In this document: in pieces, positions 24,727 through 36,000 of the stretch
Position numbering within the stretch: the stretch's first letter is position 1
Layout: each line of letters starts with the position of its first letter
From: Costus lasius
Lineage: Eukaryota; Streptophyta; Magnoliopsida; Zingiberales; Costaceae
Length of the DNA: 64,000 nucleotides
Direction of reading: 5' to 3'
Assembly: GCA_027563935.2 (NCBI GenBank)
Contig: CM050453.2
Coordinates: 66,572,018 to 66,636,017 of the forward strand
The notes under the pieces: generated by a model
What the model was told of the DNA's origin: nothing
Seen by the model: the letters and a program-made list of their open reading frames with translations, nothing else
Databases searched by the model: none
Made by a program: the position numbers and the translations under genes

Positions 24727-25076
24727 TTACGGCACTACCATAAAATCACTCGAGTCTTCTGTTCCGATGTTGTCAGGAAATTATGGCACCGTAATCTGGT
24801 TTACGGTAGTGCCGTAAAATCGACTGAACTCTCTGTTCGCGAACGTCTGGAAATTACGGTCCGTGTAGTTTCTTACGGTAGTGCCGTAAAATCGGGTGAA
24901 GTTTCTGTTCTGAATCTCTCCGAAATACGGTACCATAATATTGCTTACGGCAGGTGCCATAAAATCCAAAAATCTTTCTGTTCGGAAATTTATGAAAATA
25001 CGGCAGGGCTCGGATTTTACGGTACTGTCTGGAATTACGGTACCGTAAAATGGATTACGGCACTGCCGTAATTTGC
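24727..25076 (-). repeat. Palindromic 72-bp tandem array in Athila-1 LTR (U3 side)
   Basis: TTACGG recurs at 24727, 24801, 24873, 24945 and 25017, a period of 72 bases (74 for the first), with one more at 25055. Most units hold the interrupted palindrome TTACGGTAGTGCCGTAA or a close variant, followed by AAATC and a conserved TCTGTTC. A second, weaker palindrome related to ATTACGGTACCGTAA lies about half a period away in most units. The array is roughly 250-600 bp from the LTR's 5' end, where U3 enhancers are expected. Confidence 0.8.
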
Positions 25077-25327
25077 TGACTTGCTCCGTTTTGTGTGAAA
25101 TTTATTGGGCGATCTCCTCTTGATTATGGTAATCCTTCTATGTATTTGATTTTGCTTGAAAATGCCTAAAATAGTGCCTTTTTACCTAAAAACTGTGAAA
25201 AACTAAAATAGAAGTAGACTTTGCAATATTCAATGAATTTATCATGAAACCAAGTAAAAGATATTCAATTTAGCATGAAAAGATATCGAAAATGATATAA
25301 AATATACTATATATTTTGGTGTCATCA

Positions 25328-26192
25328 CTAGACAAACAATTTGCCAAATTCCTTGAAATATTGGAAAAGCTTTACATTAATATTCCTTTTACTGAAGCTA
25401 TTTCTCAAATGCCTTCATATGCAAAGTTCTTGAAAGAAATATTGTCTAGTATGAGAAAGTTAGATGATTATGGTACTTGCACTGTAACATTGACTGAAGA
25501 TTGTAGTGCGGTCATTCAAAATAAACTGCCACCAAAACTGAAGGATCCAGGTAGTTTTTCTATACCTTGTTCAATTGGCACTATGGCTTTTGACCGAGCC
25601 TTATGTGATTTAGGTGCAAGTGTAAGTCTAATGCCTATTTCTATTCACAGGAAACTAAATATTGGAGAGCTGAAACCTACATCCATATCTTTACAGCTCG
25701 CGGATTCATCGGTAAAGTATCCTGTAGGTATCTTAGAGAATGTTCCAATCAAGATATGTGAGTTTTTCATACCTGCAGATTTTGTAGTTTTGGACATGGA
25801 AGAAAATTGCAAAAACCCTATAATTCTAGGTAGACCACTGTTAGCCACTACTAAAGCAATCATAGATGTGAAAGAAGGAAAGATCACTTTTGATATATGT
25901 GAAAATATTATTGAATTTAATCTTAATGACTCTTTGAATAAACTTTCTTACTCAGGATCATGTTGTAGTGTTGAGGTGATTGATGATATTGTTTATGATG
26001 TTTGTAATTTATTTGATGAATCCTCAAATATTGAAACTGACAAATCTTCTGAGGAAGTTGATAAAGTGTTATAGGAAAAGAAAGACAAAATTTCAAGAAG
26101 AAGGAGAAAAAGAAGAAGAGGATCTAGATTGTTTGACAAAGGAAAGAAAATTTGGAGAAAATTTGGAGATTGTTTAAAGTCCGAGCCTTATG
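25328..26192 (+). mobile_element. Athila-2: fragment of a second Athila-like element, host of the whole nest
   Basis: The plus-strand protease region of an Athila-like element, homologous to but clearly diverged from Athila-1. It is bounded left by Athila-1 (25327) and right by Copia-3 (26193), so both are insertions into it and its remainder lies outside the window on both sides. The last five bases, TTATG (26188-26192), should be repeated at the far end of Copia-3. Confidence 0.82.
25328..26192 (+). pseudogene. Athila-2 Gag C-terminus and protease fragment
   Basis: The fragment opens at LDKQFAKFLE, homologous to LDKQFGKFLD in Athila-1, and runs through the aspartic protease motif ALCDLGASVSLMP and the flap/tail motif NPIILGRPLLATT. 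A TAG at 26072-26074 ends the open frame. Beyond it the same frame stays open to the Copia-3 junction and is strongly basic (SRRRRKRRR), so the stop may be a mutation rather than a natural end. Both ends are truncated by insertions. Confidence 0.8.
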
Positions 26193-27908
26193 TGCAAGAA
26201 CCCTTTCTTGAGGGGGGCGAAAAACCCTAATATGCGCATCTAGAATTTTGGCATAGCGGAAACTAGGGTTTCTAGAATCGCATGTATGATATATGATCAA
26301 CTTCTATAACTTGTATGGATCAAAACGAAAACATACCATAGCCATTGCAAGGATGGCGACTTGGAAGCAAAGATGCGAGTGCTTCTTCTCCAAAGGCACC
26401 GCACACAAGATGAGAGATAGCTCCTTCTTGAATCTCCTTGTGCTAGCAAGGATCTCCAAGTAATCCTTTTGTGTGGAGGAGAAGAGATGGATTTCCTTGG
26501 CAACAGAATTTTCTTCCTTGGCGTGAAGACCACTCAAGACGAGAGCAAGAGAGGATGCAAGTCGGCGTGAGCAAGAGCGGATGCACCTTACGTTCGAAAA
26601 CGTTGAAGAGATCAACAAGGAAAACGGCTTTCCAAAGATAGAAAGCACTAAGTCCTCCTTCAATGCCCACGTTACCATGCCCCATCGAACTTCTCTCAAA
26701 ATGAACCATACGTTCACATAAGTGAACCGGTTCATTTTAATTTGGTTTAATTGCATTCGGTTCAAAGACCAAATCAAACCAAACCCAAACCAAGACATGG
26801 TCTAGATCACCTATGAACCAGATGGCTCAAGATCTAACCATTCATCTCTTGATGCTCTTGATCTCATCGATCTAGCATCAGATCTCTCGATCGAAGTTTA
26901 CCGATCTAAAGCCCTAATCAATCAAACATGATCAGACCAGATCTCACTTACAATCAGAGTTTAAATTCCTTTAAACTGAACCAAAACAATTCAGTCCACA
27001 CGATCTGACATAAGTAAGCCATATCATCAAATTGTGCGATCCTAAGGGTTTCCTTCAAATGTCGGTAACGATAACTCACGTTATCACGATCAGTGAGGGG
27101 TATCTAGCAACACATCACTGTCTCCCGATATAAAGGAAAGAGTCTTCCAAGACTACACCCAAACCATAGCACAAGTGTGAATTCAACTCACTAGGCATAC
27201 ATGTTTCCTTTGCCACTGGATGTTCTTATTGGACAAGCGTGTCAAGCCTATAACTCCAATACAATGAGAATGATTAGATCAGATGAACATAGTCATCTGG
27301 GTATGGCCATACACTTTCTCAATCATCTCATCCAAGGGGGGTGGGCCCATTAGAACATCACACTCCAAACTAGGAGACGGCAATCCTATATCTATCACTA
27401 GCGCCCTAACATGACTCATGCTCATTATCCAAGATAGACTATAACCATTATGTTGCAAATGATATTGAACTACCTCAAAACAATGCCAATCATCATTTAG
27501 AAACACAAGTGACCTCAAGTCAGAGGAAATATGCCACTTGTTTGCATATAAGGATTATTCACATTGTGACAAGCAATTGAACATCCTATGTAGGGTCTGT
27601 CCAGTACATCCAATGTACCCATGAGTCTACATCTTATTCCATGCTCAAAGCATCCTATAAGATTAGAACACATATTAGTCTCAATGATATCAAGGCCGTC
27701 TCATGTTCACCAAGATATCTCGACTAAGGACAATACTGCATGTCAGCCAAGCTGAACAGCATTGAGACATTATTCAGAAGTATACATATTGCAGCAGATA
27801 ATGTAACAACCTGAATAACAACCATTGCCTTTATAAACATAAAGTTTATACATGATACTGATACAATCCCAAGGCCTCAAACATTAGCCTTAAGGGCATA
27901 CCCCAACA
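26193..27908 (-). repeat. Copia-3 3' LTR
   Basis: 1716 bp, minus orientation, TGTTGG to TTGCA. It contains the family inverted repeat GTTCAC/GTGAAC at 26712-26727 and the donor-like ATGGCTATG then GTATGT near 26334-26345. The left target copy is TTATG (26188-26192). Confidence 0.93.
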
Positions 27909-27919
27909 ATCTCCCACTT
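27909..27919 (-). other. Copia-3 polypurine tract
   Basis: AAGTGGGAGAT on the minus strand, adjacent to the LTR start. Confidence 0.85.
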
Positions 27920-27928
27920 GCACTTAAT

Positions 27929-30900
27929 CTAATGGTTGAGAAATCTCAAACCCATATTATTACAGTGCTTCTCATGCTTCTGCTACGCCAGAGGCTTTGT
28001 AAGCGGGTCAGCCAGATTGTCGTCTGTATGAACCTTGCAGACTTTGATCTCGCCACGATCAATGATCTCCCGGATCAAGTGAAACCTTCTCTGTATGTGC
28101 TTGGACTTCTGGTGTGACCGTAGTTCCTTTGCTTGTGCTATTGCTCCAGTGTTATCACAGAAGATAACCAATGGATCTGCACTCGAAGGAACAACACCAA
28201 GTTCCTGAACGAACTTACGAATCCACACTGCCTCCTTAGATGCTTCCGAGGCTGCAACATACTCGGCTTCTGTTGTGGAATCAGCAACTATAGATTGTTT
28301 GAAACTTTTCCACACCACTGCACCTGCATTCAGGTTAAAAACGTAGCCTGATTGCGATCGGAAATCATCCTGATCAGATTGGAATGAAGCGTCAGTATAT
28401 CCTTCAATACTGAGTTCTTCCTGACCTCCATATATCAAGAATATATCTTTGGTCCTCCAAAGATATTTCAAAATGTTCTTGACCGCAATCCAGTGCGCCT
28501 GACCTGGATTACTTTGGAAACGACTGGTCACGCTTAACCCGTAAGCAACGTCTGGGCGAGTACACAACATCGCATACATAATGGACCCAATAGCCGAAGC
28601 ATAAGGCGTATTGTCCATTTCATCTTTCTCAGTCTGTGTTTGTGGGCACTGACTCTTTGAAAGATTCAGACCATGTCTGACTGGAAGATATCCTCTTTTA
28701 GAATTTTCTAAATGAAATCTTTCCAGGACTTTATTGATGTAAGTACTCTGGCACAGCCCAAGAAGCCTCTTAGATCTATCTCTGTAGATCTTCACACCTA
28801 ATACATAGGCTGCTTCTCCCAAATCTTTCATCTGGAAACATTTTCTTAACCATGCTTTGACTGCATGTAGTTCAGGAATATCGTTTCCAATGATTAAGAT
28901 ATCATCGACGTAGAGGACTAGGAAAGTAATTATGCTCCCACTAAACCTCTTATATACACACGGGTCATCTTCATTCTTGATGAAACCAAACTCACAGATT
29001 GATTCATCAAAACGAATATTCCAGCTTCTTGATGCTTGCTTAAGTCCATAAATGGACTTCTTTAACTTGCATATTTTATGACGATCTGATGGATTAATGA
29101 AACCTTCAGGTTGTGTCATATACACATCCTCATCCAGTTTTCCATTAAGGAAAGCGGTCTTGAACATAGCTACAGGCGAGAAAGTTTATCGCAAGAATAA
29201 TCTGAATAGACTTGAACATAGCTACAGGCGAGAAAGTTTCATCATAATCTATCCCGTAGATTTGTTTGAAACCTTTCGCAACTAGCCTGCCTTTATAGGT
29301 AACCACGTTACCATCCATGTCTATCTTCTTTTTGAAGATCCATTTACAGCCTATAGGGATTACTCCCGGAGGCGGATCAACCAAATCCCAGACTTGGTTA
29401 TCTGACATGGAGTCAATCTCGGCTCGCATAGCTTCAAGCCATCTCGCTGATTCCGGTCCACTGACCGCATCCGCATAAGTGAGGGGTTCATCATCAATGA
29501 TGTAGACTCCGTCATAGTGCTCAGGCTGTCGACGGATCCTTCCCGATCTACGCGGTTCCCGTGATATCTGAGCCTCAGGTTGTTCAGTAACCTGATCTAC
29601 TGGCTCAGGCTCATCCAACTGTGCTTGACTACTTTGTCCTTCTTCTGGATTCTCATCCAGCTTTATTTCTCTCCCACTAGCTTCTTACAGAAGTAATTCC
29701 TTCTCAAGAAAAATAGCCGTCCGAGCAACAAATACTTTGTTCTCTTTGGGATCATAGAAATAATAACCCTTAGTTTCCTTAGGGTAACCGACAAAGATAC
29801 ATTTGTCAGATCTGCTCCAGTTTCCCAGAGGTGAGCTTTTTGACATAAGCCTCGCTACCCCAGATCTTAATAAATGTCAAGCTCGGCTGTTTCCCATACC
29901 ATAACTCATATGGGTCTTTGAAACTACCTTGGATGGCACTCGGTTTAGTACCTTTGCAGCTGTTTCCAGTGCAAATCCCCAAAAGGAGTAAGGTAGAGTA
30001 GCCTGACTCATCATAGAACGAACCATATCAAGTAAGGTTCTATTTCTCCTCTCGGACACACCATTCCATTGCGGTGTTCCTGGCGGAGTGAGCTGTGAGA
30101 TAATCCCACACTCCTTCAGATAGTCAGTAAACTCTCGACTCAAGTATTCTCCACCTCGATCTGAACGAAGTGCCTTGATATTTCAGCCTAGCTGATTCTG
30201 TACTTCATTTTTGAACTCTTTGAACTTGTCAAAAGATTCACTTTTATGTCTCATTAGATAGACATAACCATACCTACTGAAATCATCAGTAAAGGTAATG
30301 AAGTACGAATAGCCACCTCTGGCATGTTTACTAAATGGCCCACACACATCACTGTGAATGAGGTCAAGTAAACCTGAAGCCCTTTGACCTTTATTAGAAA
30401 AAGGAGCTTTCGTCATTTTACCCATTAAACAAGCTTTGCATGTATCAAGCTCCTCATAGGAGAATGATCCCAGCAGTCCATGATCATGCAACCGCTTAAT
30501 GCGCTTCTTGTTAATATGGCCTAAACGACTATGTCATAGCAAGGTGCTGTTATCAGCATACTTGGCTTTCTTGTTATCAATTTGTTGTATAGAACATTCC
30601 ATGTCCAACATGAATAACCCATTGTTAATCGACCCAGTAGCATAAACAATATTATCAAAAGAAATAATACACTTTGAAATATTGCATTCAAAGCAAAACC
30701 CTTTCCTGACAAGAGCAGGAATAGAGATAATATTTTTCATTATGCTTGGTACAAAATAACAATTGTCTAGTTCCAATACAAGTCCAGATGGTAAAGAGAT
30801 GTAATAAACGCCTACAGCAATAGCAGCAACCCGTGCCCCGTTTCCTACTCGTAGGTCCACCTCATGCTGTCCCACCTGTCTTCTTCTCTTGAGTTCCTGT

Positions 30901-30984
30901 ACATTTGAACAAATGTGAACTCCACATGCAGTGTCCAACACCCATGATTTAGAAGAAGAAATCATGACTTCAGTCACGAAAATA
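27929..30984 (-). pseudogene. pol: Copia-3 pol: protease, integrase, reverse transcriptase, RNase H (heavily broken)
   Basis: It starts at about residue 270 of the family polyprotein and ends at the family stop (27929-27931). Faults relative to sister copies: TGA at 30534-30536 (Trp), TGA at 30183-30185 (Arg), a 1-bp deletion near 29911, a 2-bp deletion near 29817 (together restoring frame), TAA at 29685-29687 (Gln), a replaced segment with a 29-bp duplication at 29159-29239, and TAG at 27983-27985 (Gln), 18 codons before the end. Motifs LDTACGVHIC, YVDD and TDAS remain. No working enzyme set can come from it. Confidence 0.93.
29159..29239 (-). repeat. 29-bp direct duplication replacing reverse-transcriptase sequence
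   Basis: A 29-base segment (plus-strand start CTTGAACATAGCTACAGG) at 29159-29187 is repeated at 29211-29239. The second copy is in its normal place. The first sits where sister copies have about 50 bp coding for the stretch just before KTAFLNG, which is missing here. The pattern fits a template switch that copied nearby sequence as filler. Confidence 0.85.
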
Positions 30985-31756
30985 GTGAGGGAGTGAGCTA
31001 CACAGCCCAGTGAGTGGATAGTCTCAAACGACCATCCATAACATACACTCAAAAATACATGCAGATTATTTTAAAAACATTTAACAGAATATCATGTCAA
31101 CATATAACAAAATTAAAGGACAGAACTCACATAAAACAATCAGGTGTAAACTGCTAAGACATCATTGTCACCAAAGAGTAACCAGGGTTCTAGAGCTATA
31201 CTCTAAACCAACTAATGACTTAATTGACCTAGTTGTCCAGCATAATCAATAGTGACCATTATGGTCCAACCCGGCTTTAGCCTAAGCACTGGGAGAAGCC
31301 TGCAAATCACATGCAACATATATACATGGACAGTGTGTAGACTCAAGAGGTAATCACCACCTGGTCAAGATGTGATACCTTGATCTAGACCACCGCATAA
31401 TCACAAAAATCTAAGCGTCTAAGAGTGATGACATCAAGAGGTGGCCCCTGTCCGACCAAGACATGGCACTTTGCGTCTTATATCACTCGTTCTCCCAAAG
31501 GGTTCCTTAACTGGACAACACCAGACACATCTTATATCTTATTTCACAAAAGTGGACTCCTAAGTGTCAACTAAACTCTAGGATAGTCATTTTTATCACA
31601 ATAATCACATCAGGCAGGCTGAACAACAACCCCCTCACATATCACAATACAGGGCTGAAATCTCCAACCCTTAACATATCACATATAGACTATCCCCTTG
31701 AGTACACAGTTACACTTAGCCTTAGTCCTAACCATTCCATGACCACAACACATATT

Positions 31757-31860
31757 ATTCGAAAATCACATAACCACATAATATTCGAAAATCACATAAC
31801 CACATAATATTCAAAAATCACATAATCACATAATATTCAAAAATCACATAATCACATAGT
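31757..31860 (-). repeat. 26-bp tandem repeat x4 in Tekay-1 3' LTR
   Basis: ATTC recurs at 31757, 31783, 31809 and 31835, with unit core AAAATCACATAA. The same array is at 38936-39039 in the 5' LTR. The related solo LTR has a degenerate form near 54975-55105. Confidence 0.8.
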
Positions 31861-32220
31861 AGTGTAGTCCTTAGGTTTCATGCTGATTAGTTCAGTCTAA
31901 CCTTGCTATGTTATCACCCAAGTTTCTCAAACAAAGATACATGGCCATAAATATATAACCATAAATATGTAACATGCTACACACATAAAGAAACATTCAT
32001 GGATTGCATTTAACAAGCATCCACAAAATCAACATAAAATTAAAACATGTATTCTTACAAACTACTTTACAAATTACTACATGTAACCCATGGTTTCTAC
32101 AACATATTATCTACCTAAATCTTAAACCTTAGTTAACAAGAATTTCATGAATATCTACTTAAAATTTAAAACCATAATTAATAAGAGATTCATGCAAGCT
32201 ACTTAAATTCCATGTAAGAA

Positions 32221-32374
32221 ATATCAAAATTTCGGTTTTCATAAGTAATATCAAGATTTCGGTTTTCATAAGTAATATCAAGATTTCGGTTTTCATAAGA
32301 ATATCAAGATTTCGGTTTTCATAAGTAATATCAAGATTTCGGTTTTCATAAGAATATCAAGATTTCGGTTTTCA
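32221..32374 (-). repeat. 25-27-bp tandem repeat x6 in Tekay-1 3' LTR
   Basis: Six units of ATATCAAGATTTCGG plus TTTTCATAAGTA, in two length forms. An identical-length array (154 bp) is at 39400-39553 in the 5' LTR, so it predates insertion. The solo Tekay LTR has only scattered related words (ACCGAAATT). Confidence 0.85.
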
Positions 32375-33038
32375 ACATGGTAAAGTTTCCAAGAAATCAA
32401 ATGTATCATGTAACACAAACACAACCAAATTGATAGATCTAATAAGACACTCCACTCACCTCAACCGAGAATACCAAGATGAAGATCTCTCCAAAATTTT
32501 CGTCTAAAGCCTTGAAGTGATCCTAGAAAGACGCCAATAATGGAAAAGAAACGCCTCCAAACACCAAAGACGCCGGCCAAAAAGAAGAGGAAGAAGAAGA
32601 TCGTCTCCAAGCCTCCAAGAATCGCCAACTCTTACCCTAGCCGTCGTCCAAGGTTTTCCTCAAGCCAAAAATCGCCAACTTTCCTTCCCTAACCCCAATT
32701 ACCCACTTAAAATTTGGGTTTTTTTTTTTTTTAAATTTTTAACCCGCTAACTAATTAATTCAAATCCATCTAATTTAAGTGCAAACCCAATAACAAATTA
32801 ATTTAACCATTAACTAACAATTTAACCATTCACTTAAACGAAAATCCAATAAGGATTAACTTAACATCCAATAAGGTCTATTTAATTAATTACAAATTAA
32901 CAATCAATAAGCCAGTTAATTAACATCCAATAAGCTAGTTAATTAACATCCAATACTGCTTAACGTAATATCCACAGTTAATGATTTTATTTAAATCAAA
33001 ATAATACTTACCAGGACTTAAGATCCTTGGATCTTACA

Positions 33039-33051
33039 TCCCTCCCTCCTT
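33039..33051 (-). other. Tekay-1 polypurine tract
   Basis: AAGGAGGGAGGGA on the minus strand, directly before the 3' LTR start TGTAAG and 16 bases after the pol stop. Confidence 0.85.
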
Positions 33052-33067
33052 ATAAAGCTTTAGTCCT

Positions 33068-36000
33068 CTAAAGCTCAACATTCATATCATCAAAAAGATA
33101 AGCATAAAACTTCCTCATATCAGCTTCAGTCTCCCAAGTCGCCTCCTCAACCGACTGATTTCCCCAGATAACCTTTACCAAAGGTATAGACTTATTCCTC
33201 AGAACCTTATCCTTTCTATCAACAAGCCGGAGAGGTCTTTCTTCAAAGGTCAAATCACTCTGAATCTGAAGAGGTTCCAACTCCAATACATGAGATGGAT
33301 CAGGATGATATTTCCTCAAAGTAGAAACATGGAACACATTATGCACATGATCCATAGCAGGAGGTAAAGCTAACCTGTAAGCCACTGGACCAACTCTCTC
33401 AATAATGTCAAAAGGGCCTACAAACCTAGGGCTCAACTTGCCCTTTTTGCCAAACCTCATAACACCCTTAGTAGGCGACACCTTTAAGAAAACATGATCC
33501 CCTACCATAAACTCCAGGGAACGACGACGGTCATCAGCATAACTCTTCTGCCTGTCCCGAGCAATCTTCAGTTTATCCTGAATCTCTCTGACCTTATCAG
33601 TAGTTTCCTGTACTGCATCAGATCTCAAAATCAATCTATCACCAGTCTCCTCCCAACATAAGGGAGTCCTACACCTTCTTCCATACAAAGCCTCATATGG
33701 AGCCATCTGAATACTAGAGTGGAAGCTATTATTATAAGTGAACTCTATCAAAGATAGATCCCGATTCCACTCAAAACTCCAATCAACCACATAAGCTCTC
33801 AACAGGTCTTCTAGAGTCTGTATAGTACGCTCCGTCTGGCCATCAGACTGAGGATGGTATGCTGTACTAAAACTCAACTTAGTACCCAAACCCTCCTGTA
33901 AGCTCTTCCAAAACCTGGACAGAAATCGAGAGTCCCTATCAGACACAATATCAACAGGCACTCCATGCAGTCTGACTATCTCATCAATATACAATCTAGC
34001 CAGTCTCTCTAAAGGATAAGTCATCTTGATCGGGAGAAAGTGGGCTGATTTAGTGAGTCTATCAACAATCACCCAAATAGCATCATGACCCAATCTGGTT
34101 CTGGGCAAACCACACACAAAATCCATACTGATGCATTCCCACTTCCACTCAGGAATAGGAAGGGGCTGCAACAAACCACCAGGCTTCTGGTGTTCAGCCT
34201 TTACCGTCTGACAGGTTAAACACCTAGAGACAAAATCAAATACTTCTTTCTTCATACCCGGCCACCAAAAGCTCTTCTTGAGGTCCTGATACATCTTAGT
34301 TACACCAGGATGTAGAGAATATTTGGAGTTATGGCTGTCCTCCAATATTTCTTTCCTCAAGCTCGGTTCCTCAGGGACACACACCCTTCCACGAAACCGA
34401 AGAACACCATCATCAGACAAGCTAAAATCCTGAACTGTACCCGCAACCAAACTATCCCTGATCTGAACTAATTTCGGATCCACTGACTGCTGATCTCTGA
34501 TTTTCTGCAACAAAGCAGACTGTACTCTGAGGAAAGCCACATAACCCGACTGAACTTTAGGAGAAACACTGATCCTGAGATCTCTGAACTCCTGCAGTAA
34601 CTGCCACTCACTGACCCGTAGTGCCGCTACTGAAGTAACTGGATGTCTGCTCAGTGCATCAGCCACTACATTGGCCTTTCCAGCCTGATACTGAATAGAG
34701 AAGTCATAGTCTTTGATCAACTCCATCCATCTTCTCTGTCTCATGTTCAACTCCTTCTGAGTGAAGATGTACTTGAGACTCTGGTGGTCAGTGAACAGAT
34801 CAAACTCTTGACCCAACAAATAGTGACGCCATATCTTCAGAGCAAAGACTACGGCCGCCAACTCTAAGTCATGAGTAGGGTAGTTCAACTCATACTCCTT
34901 CAGCTGTCTCAAAGCATAGGCTACCACAGAACCCTTCTGCATCAAGACACAACCCAACCCCTTGCCTGAAGCATCCGTATAGACAGTAAACCTTTCCCCA
35001 TCACTAGGAATAATGAGGATCGGTGTACTAGTCAACCTTCTCTTCAGCTCCTGAAAGCTCTCTTCACACTTGTCATCCCAATTAAACTTGGCCTCCTTCC
35101 TGGTCAATTTAGTTAAAGGACCCGCCAGCTTGGAGAATCCCTCAACAAATCTCCGATAGTAACCTGCTAATCCCAGGAAACTTCTGATCTCAGTAGCACT
35201 AGTCGGTCTTCCCCAATCAAGGATGGCTTGCACTTTAACTGGATCCACAGACACCCCCTGACCAGAAATCACATGCCCAAGGAAGCTGATCTTTTCTAGC
35301 CAAAACTCACACTTACTAGCCTTGGCATATAATCGGTTCTTCCTCAGGATCTCCAGCACTCTGCGCAAGTCACTGACATGATCCGAAGTAGTCCGAGAGT
35401 ACACCAAGATATCATCTATGAAGACTACCACACATGAATCAAGTAATTCATGAAATACCCTGTTCATCAAATCCATGAAGACAGCAGGTGCATTCGTCAG
35501 TCCAAAAGGCATAACAAGAAATTCAAAATGCCCATACCTGGTCCTGAAAGCAGTCTTAAATATATCCTCATCCTTGACCCTAAGCTGGTAATACCCTGAT
35601 CTCAGGTCAATCTTAGAGAACACTGTCGCTCCCTGTAATTGATCAAATAGATCATCAATTCTGGGGAGAGGATACTTATTCTTGATAGTCACTTGGTTCA
35701 GTTGCCTGTAGTCTATACACATCCTCAGGGTTCCATCTTTCTTCTTTACAAACAGCACTGGCGCTCCCCAGGGGGAAGCACTAGGCCGGATGTAACCTTT
35801 TTCCAGCAATTCCTCCAGTTGCTTCTTAAGCTCGGCCAACTCTGAAGTAGCCATGCGGTAAGGAGCTCTGGAGATAGGTGCAGTACCTGGCACCAACTCA
35901 ATGCCAAACTCTACCTCTCGTATTGGTGGCAAGCCTGAAAATTCCTCAGAGAACACATCAGGAAACTCTTTCACCACCGCCATCTGAGTCAAATCAGAAG

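Larger units (their letters stand above)
1..25327 (-). mobile_element. Athila-1: Athila-type Ty3/gypsy LTR retrotransposon, interrupted, 3' LTR outside window
   Basis: The element reads right to left: 5' LTR (14313-14478 plus 23556-25327), tRNA-Asp-type primer site (14289-14306), gag and protease (12538-14150), then the rest of protease, reverse transcriptase, RNase H and integrase (138-3452). The 3' LTR must lie left of position 1. Copia-1 and Copia-2 are removed to read it, and both leave perfect 5-bp target duplications. The LTR start on the minus strand, TGATGACACC, and the Asp primer site fit the Athila lineage. At 25327 it abuts the protease gene of another Athila-like element, so it is itself an insertion; the expected duplication there begins CTAGA, with its partner outside the window. 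Six nonsense codons and a lost integrase catalytic residue make it non-autonomous. Confidence 0.9.
23556..25327 (-). repeat. Athila-1 5' LTR, outer part
   Basis: Continuation of the same LTR beyond Copia-2, ending on the plus strand in GTGTCATCA, so the minus strand begins TGATGACACC. With the inner part the LTR is about 1.94 kb. It contains a palindromic 72-bp repeat array (24727-25076) and a short duplicated motif near 23761-23846. No credible coding sequence is seen; short ORFs here follow the repeats. Confidence 0.85.
30978..33038 (-). repeat. Tekay-1 3' LTR, truncated
   Basis: 2061 bp matching 38157-40217 of the 5' LTR. The terminal 519 bp (equivalent of 37638-38156) are absent. It includes a four-unit 26-bp repeat (31757-31860) and a six-unit 25-27-bp repeat (32221-32374). 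Confidence 0.92.

Noticed and set aside
26304..26798. 164 aa ORF, repeated at 63043-63537
   Set aside because: Both lie in the two LTRs of Copia-3 and are similar only because the LTRs are. It overlaps the covarying hairpin and splice-donor region and has no homologous ORF in sister LTRs.
30977..30984. Treating 30978 as the natural end of the Tekay 3' LTR with a mutated TG
   Set aside because: The primer-binding site at 37623-37634 places the true LTR end at 37638, 519 bp further out, so the left copy is truncated at a microhomology junction.
31741..32380. Regular repeats that could suggest a CRISPR array
   Set aside because: Units are directly adjacent without unique spacers and are duplicated in both LTRs of a plant retrotransposon; they are LTR tandem repeats.
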